From contig NZ_LN651326.1 in assembly GCF_000826525.2 (NCBI RefSeq), positions 186,001 through 250,000 of the forward strand: DNA of 64,000 bases, given 5' to 3'. Of this stretch, positions 16,804 to 26,695 are shown in pieces. The notes under the pieces were generated by a model that did not search any database, had not been told where the DNA came from, and saw nothing but the letters and a program-made list of their open reading frames with translations. Position 1 is the stretch's first letter; every line of letters begins with the position of its first letter. This DNA comes from Mobilicoccus massiliensis (GTDB taxonomy: Bacteria; Actinomycetota; Actinomycetes; Actinomycetales; Dermatophilaceae). The translations under genes were made by a program, and so were the position numbers.

Positions 16804-18906
16804 TCATTGGCGGCTGCGATGCAGGTCGACGAGCAGCGCTGCGGTGAGGTCGTTGCCGACGCGGCCCAGGGCATCGACGTCGACTGCCTCGTACCGCTGC
16901 TGCACCGTGGGCTCCTCCCCCACGGTGAGCGCGGCGTCACCGATCTCGGCCGCGGCCGCCGTCAGCGCGTCCCGCAGTTCGACGGAGAGGACACCCCCGC
17001 GGCGGCGGTCGGCCTGAGCGACCTCGAGGGCGCACGGCTCGGCCTTGGCGGCCAGGTGCTGGTCCTCGGTGAGGAACATGTGGGCCGTCCGCTCGAGCAG
17101 CGCGATGCCGCGAGCCAGGTCGCCGCCGCCGAGGTCGGCCACCGCCTGCCGCAGCAACGGGTACTCATCGCCCGTCGCGCGCACCGCGAGGTTCTGCAAC
17201 TGCAGGCCGAGCACCCGCTCCTTGGTGCGCGTGGGGCCGGAGCCGCTGCCCAGCGCGAGCCGGTCCTCGTCGGGGCTGGACTGGCCGAGGCCGTCGAGCA
17301 GCTCGCGGCCCGCCTCCTCACCGGAGGTCACGTTGCCCAGGGTGTCGCGCAGCGGCACGGACTTGATGAGGAGCGTCGCGACGAGCACGAGGCCGACGAT
17401 CGGAAGCCCGACGGTGAAAACCTCGTGCAACGCGTCGGCGAGCCCCATGCGCACCGCGTTCACGATCGGCGTCGGGAGCTTGGCGAGGGTGGCGGGGTCG
17501 AGCACCGAACCGGCGTTCATGCCGCCGCTCGGCATCTGGCCCGCGGCCTGAGGAGGCAGGTGGGTCGCGATCGCCTTCGAGGCCTCCGACGTCATGATCG
17601 TGCCGAAGACCGCGATGCCGATCGTCGAGCCCACGTTGCGGAAGAACTGGGTGGCTGCCGTGGCGACGCCGAGGTCGGCGCGCGGCACGACGTTCTGCAC
17701 GACGAGCGTGTACACCTGCATCGCCATGCCGAGGCCGGCACCGAGGACGACCATCGCCAAGGTGAGCTCGAGCGGGTCGGCGCCGTAGTGCAACCGGGTG
17801 AGCATCCAGTAGCCGAGGCCCAGGACGAGGATGCCGGCCAGCGTCTGCTCCTTGTACCGGCCGGTGCGGGTGATGAGCAGGCCCGCGATGATCGACAGGC
17901 CGATCATCGTCACGCTCATCGGCATGAGGATGAGGCCTGACTGCGTCGCGTCGACCCCGAGCACACCTTGGGCGTAGACGGGGATGTAGATGAGGGCACC
18001 GAACATGAGCATCGAGACACCGAAGCTCGCGACGTTGCTGAACGTGAACACCGAGCTGCGGAAGAGGCGCAGGGGGATGACCGGCTCGGCGGCCTTCGTC
18101 TCGATCCAGATGAACAGCAGGAGGCCCAGCGTGCCGCCGACGTACAGGCCGATGATCTGGGCGGAGTCCCACGCCCAGGTCGCGCCGCCGAGGGAGGTGG
18201 CCAGCAGCAACGCGAGCAGGGTTCCGCTGAGCACGACGATGCCGGCCCAGTCGATTCGCGCGTCGCGGCGCTCGTGGTCGAGGTGGAGGAACCGCCAGAT
18301 CGCACCGAACGCGATGACGCCCACGGGCAGGCTGATGTAGAACAGCCACCGCCAGCCCCAGTGGTCGGTGACGAACCCACCGACGAGCGGCCCGACGATC
18401 GAGCTCACGCCGAAGATCGCACCCATGAGGCCCTGGTACTTGCCGCGGGCCCGGGGCGGGATGATGTCGCCGATGATCGTCTGCGACAACGGCATGAGGG
18501 TGCCCATGCCGATGCCCTGCACGGCGCGGCCGAAGACGAGGAACCAGAAGTTCGTCGACATGCCCGACAGCACCGAGCCGAGCATGAAGATGAGCAGACC
18601 GGCCAGGTAGAAGGGCCGGCGGCCGTAGAGGTCGGACAGCTTGCCGACGATCGGCACCGTGATGGCAGACACCAGCATCGCCGACGTCGCGAGCCACGAG
18701 TAGTGCTCCATACCGCCCAGCTCGGCGACGATGCGCGGCATGGCCGGCGAGACGATGGTCTGGCTGATGGAGGCGACCAGCATGCCGAGCATGAGGCCGA
18801 CGAAGACGCGCTTGCCCGAGGCATCGAGCGCGAACGGGGCGTCGGGAGCGGCAGCGGTGGAGGCCGCGCCTGCCGAGGCGGTGGTGGATGAGGTACTCGA
18901 TGTCAC
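16804..18906 (-). CDS. DHA2 (EmrB/QacA-type, 14-TM) drug:proton exporter with long C-terminal domain
   Basis: The 700-residue MFS exporter has motif A (GKLSDLYGRRPFYLAG), motif C-like GPLVGG near helix 5, and about 14 membrane helices over residues 30-540. It would export cationic or amphiphilic drugs. The family usually ends soon after helix 14, but here ~160 hydrophilic, Asp/Glu/Arg-rich helical residues follow (from about residue 535), with no family I recognise. The gene diverges from a TetR regulator. Its GTG start lies 6 nt after a TATTCT -10 whose -35 (TTGCAG, 18-bp spacer) falls inside the TetR operator, so it should be repressed by TetR and induced by a ligand. Confidence 0.9.
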   Translation of the reverse strand: MTSSTSSTTASAGAASTAAAPDAPFALDASGKRVFVGLMLGMLVASISQTIVSPAMPRIVAELGGMEHYSWLATSAMLVSAITVPIVGKLSDLYGRRPFYLAGLLIFMLGSVLSGMSTNFWFLVFGRAVQGIGMGTLMPLSQTIIGDIIPPRARGKYQGLMGAIFGVSSIVGPLVGGFVTDHWGWRWLFYISLPVGVIAFGAIWRFLHLDHERRDARIDWAGIVVLSGTLLALLLATSLGGATWAWDSAQIIGLYVGGTLGLLLFIWIETKAAEPVIPLRLFRSSVFTFSNVASFGVSMLMFGALIYIPVYAQGVLGVDATQSGLILMPMSVTMIGLSIIAGLLITRTGRYKEQTLAGILVLGLGYWMLTRLHYGADPLELTLAMVVLGAGLGMAMQVYTLVVQNVVPRADLGVATAATQFFRNVGSTIGIAVFGTIMTSEASKAIATHLPPQAAGQMPSGGMNAGSVLDPATLAKLPTPIVNAVRMGLADALHEVFTVGLPIVGLVLVATLLIKSVPLRDTLGNVTSGEEAGRELLDGLGQSSPDEDRLALGSGSGPTRTKERVLGLQLQNLAVRATGDEYPLLRQAVADLGGGDLARGIALLERTAHMFLTEDQHLAAKAEPCALEVAQADRRRGGVLSVELRDALTAAAAEIGDAALTVGEEPTVQQRYEAVDVDALGRVGNDLTAALLVDLHRSRQ

Positions 18907-18912
18907 GTCACG

Positions 18913-18942
18913 AGAATACGCTTATACTTGCAGTGACTGCAA
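18913..18942 (-). promoter_or_regulatory. Promoter of the DHA2 exporter
   Basis: On the minus strand the -35 TTGCAG (18942-18937), an 18-bp spacer and the -10 TATTCT (18918-18913) form a good sigma-70-type promoter. The -10 ends 6 nt before the GTG, so the mRNA is predicted to be leaderless. The -35 is part of operator 1. Confidence 0.65.
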
Positions 18943-18959
18943 CTTTGCATGTACTGCAT
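18928..18959. promoter_or_regulatory. Tandem TetR operators
   Basis: Operator 1, TTGCAGTGACTGCAA (18928-18942), is a perfect palindrome around a central G. Operator 2 (18945-18959) matches it at 12 of 15 positions. The centres are 17 bp apart, between the divergent exporter and tetR genes, and operator 1 covers the exporter -35. Confidence 0.7.
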
Positions 18960-18991
18960 AATGGTCGAGTCCACATCGAGGAGGGCATGTT

Positions 18992-19666
18992 GTGTCTGGG
19001 GCCGCCCGCTTGTCGTCTGACCCAGGTGATTCTGTGTCTGATGTCGATTCGTTCGCATCTCCGGGTGAGGGCGGTCTGCGTGCGCGCAAGAAGAAGCTCA
19101 CGCGGCGAGCGATCCACCAGGCGGCGCTGACGCTCGTCTCGAGCCGCGGCCTCGACCACGTGACGACCGACGAGATCGCGGCGGCCGCCGACGTCTCCGC
19201 GCGCACGTTCTTCAACTACTTCCCCACCAAGGAGGCGGCCGTCCTCGGCCTGCCGCCCGACCTCGACGACCTCCTCGCACGATCGCTCCTCGCGCGGCCG
19301 GACTCCGAGGACCTGTTCACCGCCCTGACCGCCGTCACCCGCGCCCTGTTCCTCAAGATCGAGCAGGACCCCCTGCGCGACCTGCGCCGCAGCGTCGTCA
19401 AGCGCGACTCACAGCTCGCCGTCGCGATGGTCGGTGCCAACCGCGATCTCGAGGACGCGCTCGTGCGCGCCGCCATCACCCGCCACGGCGAGAGCGAGGC
19501 CCTGCGCGCCCGGGTCATGGTCGCCGCCGTCCTCACAACCGCCCGTGCCTGCTACGTCCACGTCGAGCACCGCATCGACGACGGCACCTCCACCACCCGC
19601 GCGACCGACCTCGCCGCCGCCCTGCGCGAGGCGTTCGATCTGCTTGGGAGGGGGCTGGCGGCGTGA
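18992..19666 (+). CDS. TetR family regulator of the DHA2 exporter
   Basis: The 224-residue protein has a Ser/Asp-rich N-terminal tail (1-30) and then the TetR helix-turn-helix: RRAIHQAALTLVSSRGLDHVTTDEIAAAADVSARTFFNYFPTKEA in segments over residues 36-82. The C-terminal ligand and dimerisation domain is all helical. It reads outward from the exporter gene across 85 bp that contain two matching operators, the usual arrangement for local drug-induced control. The GTG at 18992 follows GAGGAGG by about 8 nt; an out-of-frame ATG lies between. Confidence 0.9.
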   Translation: MSGAARLSSDPGDSVSDVDSFASPGEGGLRARKKKLTRRAIHQAALTLVSSRGLDHVTTDEIAAAADVSARTFFNYFPTKEAAVLGLPPDLDDLLARSLLARPDSEDLFTALTAVTRALFLKIEQDPLRDLRRSVVKRDSQLAVAMVGANRDLEDALVRAAITRHGESEALRARVMVAAVLTTARACYVHVEHRIDDGTSTTRATDLAAALREAFDLLGRGLAA

Positions 19667-19957
19667 GGGTGGGTGCAGGACGCGGAGCGCGTGGACAGAT
19701 GATCGCGCGTGCATGCCTGCCTGACGTCATCCGTGCAGGCCTTCGGCACAGCAGACATCCCTCCTACGCGGTGCATCGTGTGACGCAGACGTGCACGGAT
19801 TCTCCATGCACCCCGTGACGCACCCGTGCACGGGAGGCGGCATTCATGCATGGTGGCCCCGACGCTCGACCTTGCCGTGGCCCAGGGCACTCTTCGACCA
19901 TGAGCACCATTCGACCGTGAGTCGCTGCGCCCGAGCGAGGCCCGAAGGCACGAACGA
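19667..19957. other. Intergenic region at the left edge of the defence island
   Basis: This 291-bp gap has no gene. It holds a direct-repeat-like element (19754-19835) related to one at 38.13 kb. It also holds ATCCGTGCA at 19729, which is complementary to TGCACGGAT at 19792 and could form a long hairpin. Both flanking genes end here (tetR on plus, the giant helicase on minus). Confidence 0.55.
19754..19835 (+). repeat. Island-flanking repeat, left copy (with a second partial unit)
   Basis: Positions 19754-19805 match 38123-38174 at 43 of 52 bases. The core shared strings are CTCCTACG, CGTGTGACG and AGACGTGCACGGAT. A second unit begins 35 bp later (19807-19835), with 22 of 29 bases matching the first. 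It may be an attachment-type scar or a dispersed intergenic repeat. Confidence 0.6.
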
Positions 19958-22900
19958 TCAGTTCTTCGCTAGGCCAATGGTCTCCCCTCGCCGGCGAATG
20001 AGGCCGCGGCTCTCAAGACGGAGGATCGCCCCGAACAATGCCATCTGGATGGTCTTGCCCATCCTGCCGAACCCGAAGAAGCTCATCGCGGTACGCAGAA
20101 CCCGATCCTCCTCCCGCATCACGAAACCTTCAAGTGCAAGCCGAATCGCGTTCTCCAGTTCCTCCGGGGCGATTTCCTCGACACTACGTAGAGGACCGAG
20201 CGATGTTCGCACATAGGCATACTCCGCTGGATCTATGTTCTTAGACCAACAGAACGCCCCCTCACCACGACCACGCAGCACAAAGCCCGAAGGAAGCTGC
20301 GACAACATCTGCTCCACGCGCCCGCGGGACGTCCGGCTAAGCCCGAAGCGGGCGCCAGCTATCCGCATAAAGCGTTCGAGCTGAATCGGCGCCTCAGCGT
20401 CAAGTATATCGAGCAGCTCACTCCGCACGAGCGACTTGTTCTCGGTCCGCTCGATCGCGTTCAGCACGTCCACAGAGTGGCGCACCGAAGCGCTCGCCGG
20501 CTCAAAGGGCGCCTTCGTAATGTGCGGGCCGCGTCCGACCGACTCGTGGTTCCGACCCCCAGTTCGACGCTCGACTCGCGGCGCATCAGCGCGCTCTCGA
20601 ATCAGCGGCGACGGCGCGTGCACTGTGGGGCTGGGCTCATCGTAAGAGGGAGCCATCGCGACAAGTCCGGTACCAGACGGCCCTGTCCCGGACTCTCCAC
20701 TCGAACGGGCGGCGATAGGTTCTTGCTCGCTTCCCGTCGGCTTCGCCTCTGCAGCTTCACTGATGGACCGCGAGATGGGCGCCTCGCTGGTCGAACCAAG
20801 TGCAGGCTGCTCCGATAGCCGCGCTCCCGGGGACACCTCGGGCGCGTTCTCCGCGAGCTCCACGATCTGGCGGAGAACAGTGTCGGCGTCCGCGATCCAC
20901 GCCGGCGTCCATACCGTCACCAACGATGGCCACCCCATGTGCGAGGTCAGCATGGACGCCGGTATGTCATCTCGATCGGCGACGATGTCTCGTTTCGCCC
21001 ATCTCGGCCCGTCGAGAAGGACCGCGATCCACTCTCTTCCCGGTAGTCGGACTGCGAGATCCACCCTGAACGAGGACATACCGAGGTCCTCCGCGACCTC
21101 GAGTCCGGCCATCTTCAACCGCTCCGCCACCTCCTCGCGGTGCAGATCATGGTCTGCACCAACGGTCGCGATCGCCGGATGCTCACCCTTCTCAGCGAAG
21201 AGCAGGTACTCACGCAGGTGCCTCATGCCCTCCGAACCAGTGCGCGAGAGGTCGATCATGCGGGGATCGAACGAGCTGAAAAGAACGATCTCCTTACGGG
21301 CGCGGGTGATGGCCACATTCAAGCGGCGCTCGCCGCCGGCAACAGTCAGTGGGCCGAAATTGAGCCGGAGGCGGCCTGTCTCCGGGTCGGGCGAGAACGC
21401 CAGCGAGAAGAGGATGACGTCGCGCTCATCACCCTGGACGTTCTCCAGGTTCTTGACGAACAATGGGTCCTGGTCACGCGTGAGGGCAGCACGAATGGAG
21501 GGGTTGTTCATGGCCTCCAGTTCATCCTCGATAAGGGCCCTCTGCTGCGCATTGAATGTGACTACGCCGATGGATGTCCTGGGATCTTCGGAGAGACGAC
21601 GCAGGATGTCGTCGAGGATCGCCTTCGCCTCCTCTGGGTTGGTACGAGACCCGGCACGCTCGAAGTCGCCGTCGACTCGCCTCAACCGCACGCCAAGACC
21701 CTGACGTTCACCAGGCGGAGCGGGAAAAGTGGCTAGGCGACCCTGATAATACTGAGCATTGGAGAAGGCGATGAGTTCCTCGGCCTGGCTACGATAGTGC
21801 CACGATAGGGAGAGGCGCTGGAGGTTCGAGTCGACGGCCTCGGAGAGGATCGATTCTTGATCAGCCGGAGCCAGTGCCTGAGCAGCACCCTCTCCCGCCT
21901 CATCGAGGTCCTCGTCGATTTCCTCCATCGACGTGGCGAACATCGACGTCGGTGGCATCTGCTTGGAGTCGCCGACGATGATGACGGAACGCGCTCGGCC
22001 CATCGCACCGACCGCGTCTGCCACGCGTATCTGAGATGCCTCGTCGAAGATCACTACATCAACGTTCACGGAGCCATGGGGCAGGTTCTTGGCCACGGAA
22101 TGGGGGCTCATCAGCAGACACGGCGTGAGTTTGAGAACGTCATCACCGTAATTCCTGAACAACTCACGAATCGTACCACCCCGCTTGCGGGATATTTCTC
22201 GTTTGAGGCCTCCCATGGATTTGAGCACGGCGCCCCGTTGCCGCGTGACCGTGGCCGGTAGTTCATCGACGAGAAGGTCACGCAACTGATGAATACCGTC
22301 GCGGTATGTCGCGATGTCATTCATGTGTCGCCCCGCGTCGAAGGTATCGAGATCATTCGCCTCCAGGCGCTCCGCGAGAATGACGCTGTTGACGCGATGG
22401 CGTATCTGGGATTCGAGATCTTCGGCTGATAACTCACCTTCCCGGAGTTTTTGCGCCAGATCCGTGAAACCGTGGGCCTCCAGCCGCTCCAACTCGGTCG
22501 CCACCCGCCGAATGCGTTGCACCCGGCCCATTCGACCCTGATCCACATGTTCACGCCAAGTAGGCAAACTATCCGAAATCGCTGTGAGTAGGTTGCGTCC
22601 CGCCAACCAACTGCTCAGGGTTTCAGGCGTCACGCCGAATGCTATCGAGACCTCCTCCCATGCATGCAGGATTTCGATCAGATCGGAACGGAAGTCTGTG
22701 CCCGGCGCATTCCTCGCCGATTCGACGACCTCCGCCAGCTCAGGGTGGACGCCCGGGAACTTACGAGACGTCTTGTCCGCGATATCGATCATCCGACGGT
22801 GCCGCTCGAGACGGCTCTTCACGTCAGGATCGTATGGAGTCACAGCCCGGCCGAGCATTGCTCTCAAACGAGGCAGGAGCGCAGACTCTGCCTCCCGCAG

Positions 22901-25900
22901 CCGGTCGATGGAGTCGAGCAGGCCTGGCAGACCGTCGTAGTCGATCGGTGCTCCGGGCGCCACGTTGGCGCGCATCGATTCGACGATGGCCGCCTTGGCC
23001 TTCTTACGCCCGAAGAATCCATGATCGTCAGCAGCGCGAATATCGAGTCGGACTCTGTCGGTGTCGATCGCCTCGCTCTGTGGAGAGAGCAGTTCCAGGG
23101 TCGGCGCGAATCGAACGTGCAAACGTTCGAGATCGATTTCGAGTTCGTCGGCCTCGTCGAGAGCACGCCGGCCCCCCGCCTCCTGGCATTCGTCCGGAGT
23201 GAACGCAGAACCCCCGTCCACGTGGGCGAGCCATGACTCCAATGCGCGCCATTCACTGTGATCCACCTTGGCAAGGAGGCGCACGACGGACGCCTCCGTG
23301 CGACGTACCGCGCCGTCGAGACGTGCAAGCGTTCCGCGCAGGGCGGCGGGGTCATCGTCGGCATGGGGCCCGACCAGTGCCCAATCGGCGACGTCCTCTG
23401 TGGCTTCGAGCTGCCGCATGGCATGACTGAGACCCCGAGCGGACGCGTAGACGGCGCCCATGTCGACCTGGCCCGTCACCACCTGCCCCGGCACTTGGAA
23501 GTGGACCGATCCGGTGTTGGGAGCGGGCGTATGCGCGAGGAGTTGCTGGCGGGCGCTCCATACAGATACTCCTGCGCGCCCCTCATGATGAACGCGCTTT
23601 GCGTAATTATCGAGGGACTCAATCTTGGCGGCTACTCGATCACGCGTCGCCTGATAGGCAGCCCGGGCGCCATCGCCCTCAAGGGTCAACGCGTGCTCGA
23701 GTTGGGAGCGCACGCCCTTGATGGATTGATCGCGGCCATGAACATCGAGACATAGTGGCCCCAGCCCGACCTGATTGAGGCGTTTGCGGACGACGTCGAG
23801 CGCGGCCTGCTTCTCTGCGACGAACATGACTCGCTGACCCCGTGCCAGGCAGTCGGCGATGATATTGGTGATCGTCTGGGACTTGCCCGTGCCAGGCGGT
23901 CCCTGAAGAACGAAGGTGCGGCCCGCGCTTGCCCACCGAACGGCCGTCAACTGAGAGCCGTCGACGGGCAGGGGCAGGTATGCATTCACCTCATCCGCGG
24001 GCACCAGCTCCGGCGCAGCGGCGGGGTCGACGAATGTCTCCGTCGGACTGTGTACCAAATGGTGCACTACGGGATTCGCCAGGAACGCTTGCCAATTCTC
24101 GGTGAGATCGCGCCACATCTCCAACGTAGAGAATTGAAGAAGAGCCAGGCGACAATGAGGCTCGACACTGAAGTGGAGCTGTTGCTCGAGCAACGTCTCG
24201 CGAACTTGCTGGAAGATTCCCGGTAGGTCGATCCCGGACTCGTCCGAAGGCGGATTGGCGAGAACAGGAATTGTGACGCCATCTCGACGCAGCTTTTCGA
24301 GGAGGCAGTAGTTGGGAAGTACCTGGGCCCCGGGCTCTGCCTGCATGGTGTAGCGCCGTCCCTTGCGACCGTCGACGGTCATAGGTAGAAGGAACAAGGG
24401 AGCCAGGGCCGGGCTGCCCTTGGCGTCACGCCATGACAGAGCGCCTAGGGTCAGAAAGAGACTGCTTGCGCCGGTTTCTTCCATGACCACTCTGCGCCGA
24501 CGCCGAAGTCGATCGAGAACGCCGTCGTGCCGAGCCGCAGTTGTGTCGAGGTAGACGGCTTGTTCGGACTCGAGGATGCTCTCAAGTGTCCGGTCATCGA
24601 GTTGCCGGGCAGTGCGCTTGCCCTGCGCCACGTGGATCTGATCGATATCGTCACCGGAGCGAACGGTTATTTGGGCACCTTGCATGACAAGGTCTTCGAG
24701 CACCGGGAGGGACCGTTCACTGGTCGCGACGATCACGCCACTGGTCTTCTTGAGCTTCAGCAACGGGTTTCGAAGCGAGAGGTCGAGCAGCGCAGACCTC
24801 CACTTCTCCACTCGCGGTGGACGGCGAGGCTCTTGGGGGACTGGGGAGTCCGATCGAAGGTGTCGGGCACGGTACGGCACCGGGGGCGGCGCGGTGTTCT
24901 CAAGCTGTATCTCGATGACGTCGCCTCGAACGGTCATCTGGGACAGCGGCTTGATCCGGCGGTGAGCGGCCCTGACGTCCAGCAGGTGCTCGATGCGCTT
25001 CGTGGTATTCCCATCGACCCCCTCCGCACGCCATTGGCGGGTGGCCGCGACAGCGTCGTCGAAGGGCCTGTCCTCCCCGGCCGCGGCGAGGGTCAGCTCC
25101 ACTCCGACGAAGAGTTGAGAGTGGATGAGGTTGTGGATCATCGCTCGGTCATCGAGAGCAACGTCGCTCAACTGACTGTCTTCGGTAAGAAAGCCGGCGT
25201 AAGCATGACCCGGGACATGCACGACGATCGGATTGAGACCGGCTTGCTCCAGGGCGGAGCAGTAGAGGACGACGAGATCGAGGCATGTCCCGAGCCCCTC
25301 CTCCAGCACGCGAGTAGCCCCCCGAACCTTCTGGCCGTCGTCTTCGAAGGAAGCGGGCGGCGGAACATAGCGGATCTGTCGAGCACGGATTGCGTCGTAG
25401 ACCGCGCGCCCGATCGCCACGGCTCGTTCGCGATCGCCCTGGTACCCCTGAATCGAGGGGTCACCGGTATCTTGCTCAAGAATGTCGGACGTCTTGAGAA
25501 GGAGTTCGGCAATCCCGTTGGCGTTTGGGGTGACGAAGGCGGCGAGAAGCTCAGGGATGGACCGCGCGGTCCACTCGTTCCGGGCCAGGAGTCGGACGGG
25601 AACACTCCCTCGTCGTGAGGTGCCGTCGATGCTACAGGCGACCTCCACGGACGCGCTTCTCGCCTCATCGAGCTCGGCGAAGGCGGCCCGCTCGAGCTCC
25701 CAGTGGAGCTGTGAGCGGCCGAGCTCCTCCAGCGTGTCAGCCTTTACACGGATGTTGCTGATACGACGCGGATCCGCATAGCTGCGGTTCGCACCCCGCA
25801 GAGTCAGGCTGAAGTCGGTGACGAGCGCATCCGACGCGCTGCGGTTCTCGACGGAGATGTCGACGATGGGGCTGACGCCGTTCTCGGCGAGAGCGAGGCT

Positions 25901-26575
25901 GATGGTCTCTCGAAGTGTGACAGCAACGGTGACATCACCCTTGACGAGTGAAACACGTCGGAGCCCGTCCTCGAGATCGTCGTCACCGGCCGGGTCACCT
26001 ATCGCGTCAGGATCATCCTGAACGGGCACGAAAGGATCGGCTGCTTCACTGTCGATGGCCGACTGCGCCCGGTCTGTGCTTGTCGTCTCATCAGCCGATG
26101 CATGCGGATCCAGCGCGAGTCGGCGGAGCAAGGCTGCGAGTTCACGGTCGGCTTCCTCCGCCTGCCAGGGACGGACTAGCAGCCGCATCGTGGAAAGGAC
26201 GCGTTCGGCCGAATCCGTCGTCTGATTCTGGGGCTCATGCGCAACGTGGTTGAGCGTCTCCCGAATCTCGCGCGCATAGTTGGCCTGAGCCCGCCCCACG
26301 AATGAGCCCAGTTCTCGGTGTTGTTCGTAGAGGACGCGCAGCAGAAAGCGCGGATCGTCCATCGAGTAGGTGCGACCGCTGACGCCGTTGTTGTGGTCCC
26401 GCTGGACGTAGACATCGGCCCACGAGCGGCCGTTGATCGGGCGCGACTCCGCGAACACCCGCAGGACACCGGCGAGCACGGTCGCCCCGCGTTGGATGTA
26501 CTCACTCGGCAACAGATCCGGCACGAGCTTCCCCCTCATCACCTGGCGCCGCCTCGAAGAAGGAATTTGCGACAC
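19958..26575 (-). CDS. hheA: Giant HEPN-helicase-nuclease defence protein (Hhe-like)
   Basis: The 2205-residue predicted anti-phage effector has these domains in order. An N-terminal Swt1-type HEPN domain (1-115) carries the RNase motif Rx4H as R105-ETLN-H110. A transglutaminase-like domain (~400-470) has C431 (LGTCLDL) and H457 (PGHAYAGF). DUF4011 spans ~585-850. An SF1 helicase follows, with Walker A GPPGTGKS at 892-899, a long helical insert, FDEAS with D1511-E1512, VGDSKQMPP at ~1535, HYRSQ at ~1593 and VAITRAR at ~1754. A Vsr/MTES_1575-like nuclease fold (~1805-1895) has D1839, and a DUF3320/winged-helix-like C-terminus ends the protein. In the nuclease, the Glu common in relatives appears to be Leu (VLLDG). 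The start is ambiguous (GTG 26575, or ATG 12 codons later). Base composition is visibly less GC-rich than the neighbours, which suggests transfer. Confidence 0.85.
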   Translation of the reverse strand: MSQIPSSRRRQVMRGKLVPDLLPSEYIQRGATVLAGVLRVFAESRPINGRSWADVYVQRDHNNGVSGRTYSMDDPRFLLRVLYEQHRELGSFVGRAQANYAREIRETLNHVAHEPQNQTTDSAERVLSTMRLLVRPWQAEEADRELAALLRRLALDPHASADETTSTDRAQSAIDSEAADPFVPVQDDPDAIGDPAGDDDLEDGLRRVSLVKGDVTVAVTLRETISLALAENGVSPIVDISVENRSASDALVTDFSLTLRGANRSYADPRRISNIRVKADTLEELGRSQLHWELERAAFAELDEARSASVEVACSIDGTSRRGSVPVRLLARNEWTARSIPELLAAFVTPNANGIAELLLKTSDILEQDTGDPSIQGYQGDRERAVAIGRAVYDAIRARQIRYVPPPASFEDDGQKVRGATRVLEEGLGTCLDLVVLYCSALEQAGLNPIVVHVPGHAYAGFLTEDSQLSDVALDDRAMIHNLIHSQLFVGVELTLAAAGEDRPFDDAVAATRQWRAEGVDGNTTKRIEHLLDVRAAHRRIKPLSQMTVRGDVIEIQLENTAPPPVPYRARHLRSDSPVPQEPRRPPRVEKWRSALLDLSLRNPLLKLKKTSGVIVATSERSLPVLEDLVMQGAQITVRSGDDIDQIHVAQGKRTARQLDDRTLESILESEQAVYLDTTAARHDGVLDRLRRRRRVVMEETGASSLFLTLGALSWRDAKGSPALAPLFLLPMTVDGRKGRRYTMQAEPGAQVLPNYCLLEKLRRDGVTIPVLANPPSDESGIDLPGIFQQVRETLLEQQLHFSVEPHCRLALLQFSTLEMWRDLTENWQAFLANPVVHHLVHSPTETFVDPAAAPELVPADEVNAYLPLPVDGSQLTAVRWASAGRTFVLQGPPGTGKSQTITNIIADCLARGQRVMFVAEKQAALDVVRKRLNQVGLGPLCLDVHGRDQSIKGVRSQLEHALTLEGDGARAAYQATRDRVAAKIESLDNYAKRVHHEGRAGVSVWSARQQLLAHTPAPNTGSVHFQVPGQVVTGQVDMGAVYASARGLSHAMRQLEATEDVADWALVGPHADDDPAALRGTLARLDGAVRRTEASVVRLLAKVDHSEWRALESWLAHVDGGSAFTPDECQEAGGRRALDEADELEIDLERLHVRFAPTLELLSPQSEAIDTDRVRLDIRAADDHGFFGRKKAKAAIVESMRANVAPGAPIDYDGLPGLLDSIDRLREAESALLPRLRAMLGRAVTPYDPDVKSRLERHRRMIDIADKTSRKFPGVHPELAEVVESARNAPGTDFRSDLIEILHAWEEVSIAFGVTPETLSSWLAGRNLLTAISDSLPTWREHVDQGRMGRVQRIRRVATELERLEAHGFTDLAQKLREGELSAEDLESQIRHRVNSVILAERLEANDLDTFDAGRHMNDIATYRDGIHQLRDLLVDELPATVTRQRGAVLKSMGGLKREISRKRGGTIRELFRNYGDDVLKLTPCLLMSPHSVAKNLPHGSVNVDVVIFDEASQIRVADAVGAMGRARSVIIVGDSKQMPPTSMFATSMEEIDEDLDEAGEGAAQALAPADQESILSEAVDSNLQRLSLSWHYRSQAEELIAFSNAQYYQGRLATFPAPPGERQGLGVRLRRVDGDFERAGSRTNPEEAKAILDDILRRLSEDPRTSIGVVTFNAQQRALIEDELEAMNNPSIRAALTRDQDPLFVKNLENVQGDERDVILFSLAFSPDPETGRLRLNFGPLTVAGGERRLNVAITRARKEIVLFSSFDPRMIDLSRTGSEGMRHLREYLLFAEKGEHPAIATVGADHDLHREEVAERLKMAGLEVAEDLGMSSFRVDLAVRLPGREWIAVLLDGPRWAKRDIVADRDDIPASMLTSHMGWPSLVTVWTPAWIADADTVLRQIVELAENAPEVSPGARLSEQPALGSTSEAPISRSISEAAEAKPTGSEQEPIAARSSGESGTGPSGTGLVAMAPSYDEPSPTVHAPSPLIRERADAPRVERRTGGRNHESVGRGPHITKAPFEPASASVRHSVDVLNAIERTENKSLVRSELLDILDAEAPIQLERFMRIAGARFGLSRTSRGRVEQMLSQLPSGFVLRGRGEGAFCWSKNIDPAEYAYVRTSLGPLRSVEEIAPEELENAIRLALEGFVMREEDRVLRTAMSFFGFGRMGKTIQMALFGAILRLESRGLIRRRGETIGLAKN

Positions 26576-26695
26576 ACAGGTTTACATCCTACGAAACCCG
26601 ACGTTCTCGAGGAAGGATCGCCTCCTGAGGCGGCGGACACCGACGTCCGCTTGAGCCTCCACGCAAGGCGGTCTGCAGGTCAGCGCGCTTGTGGA

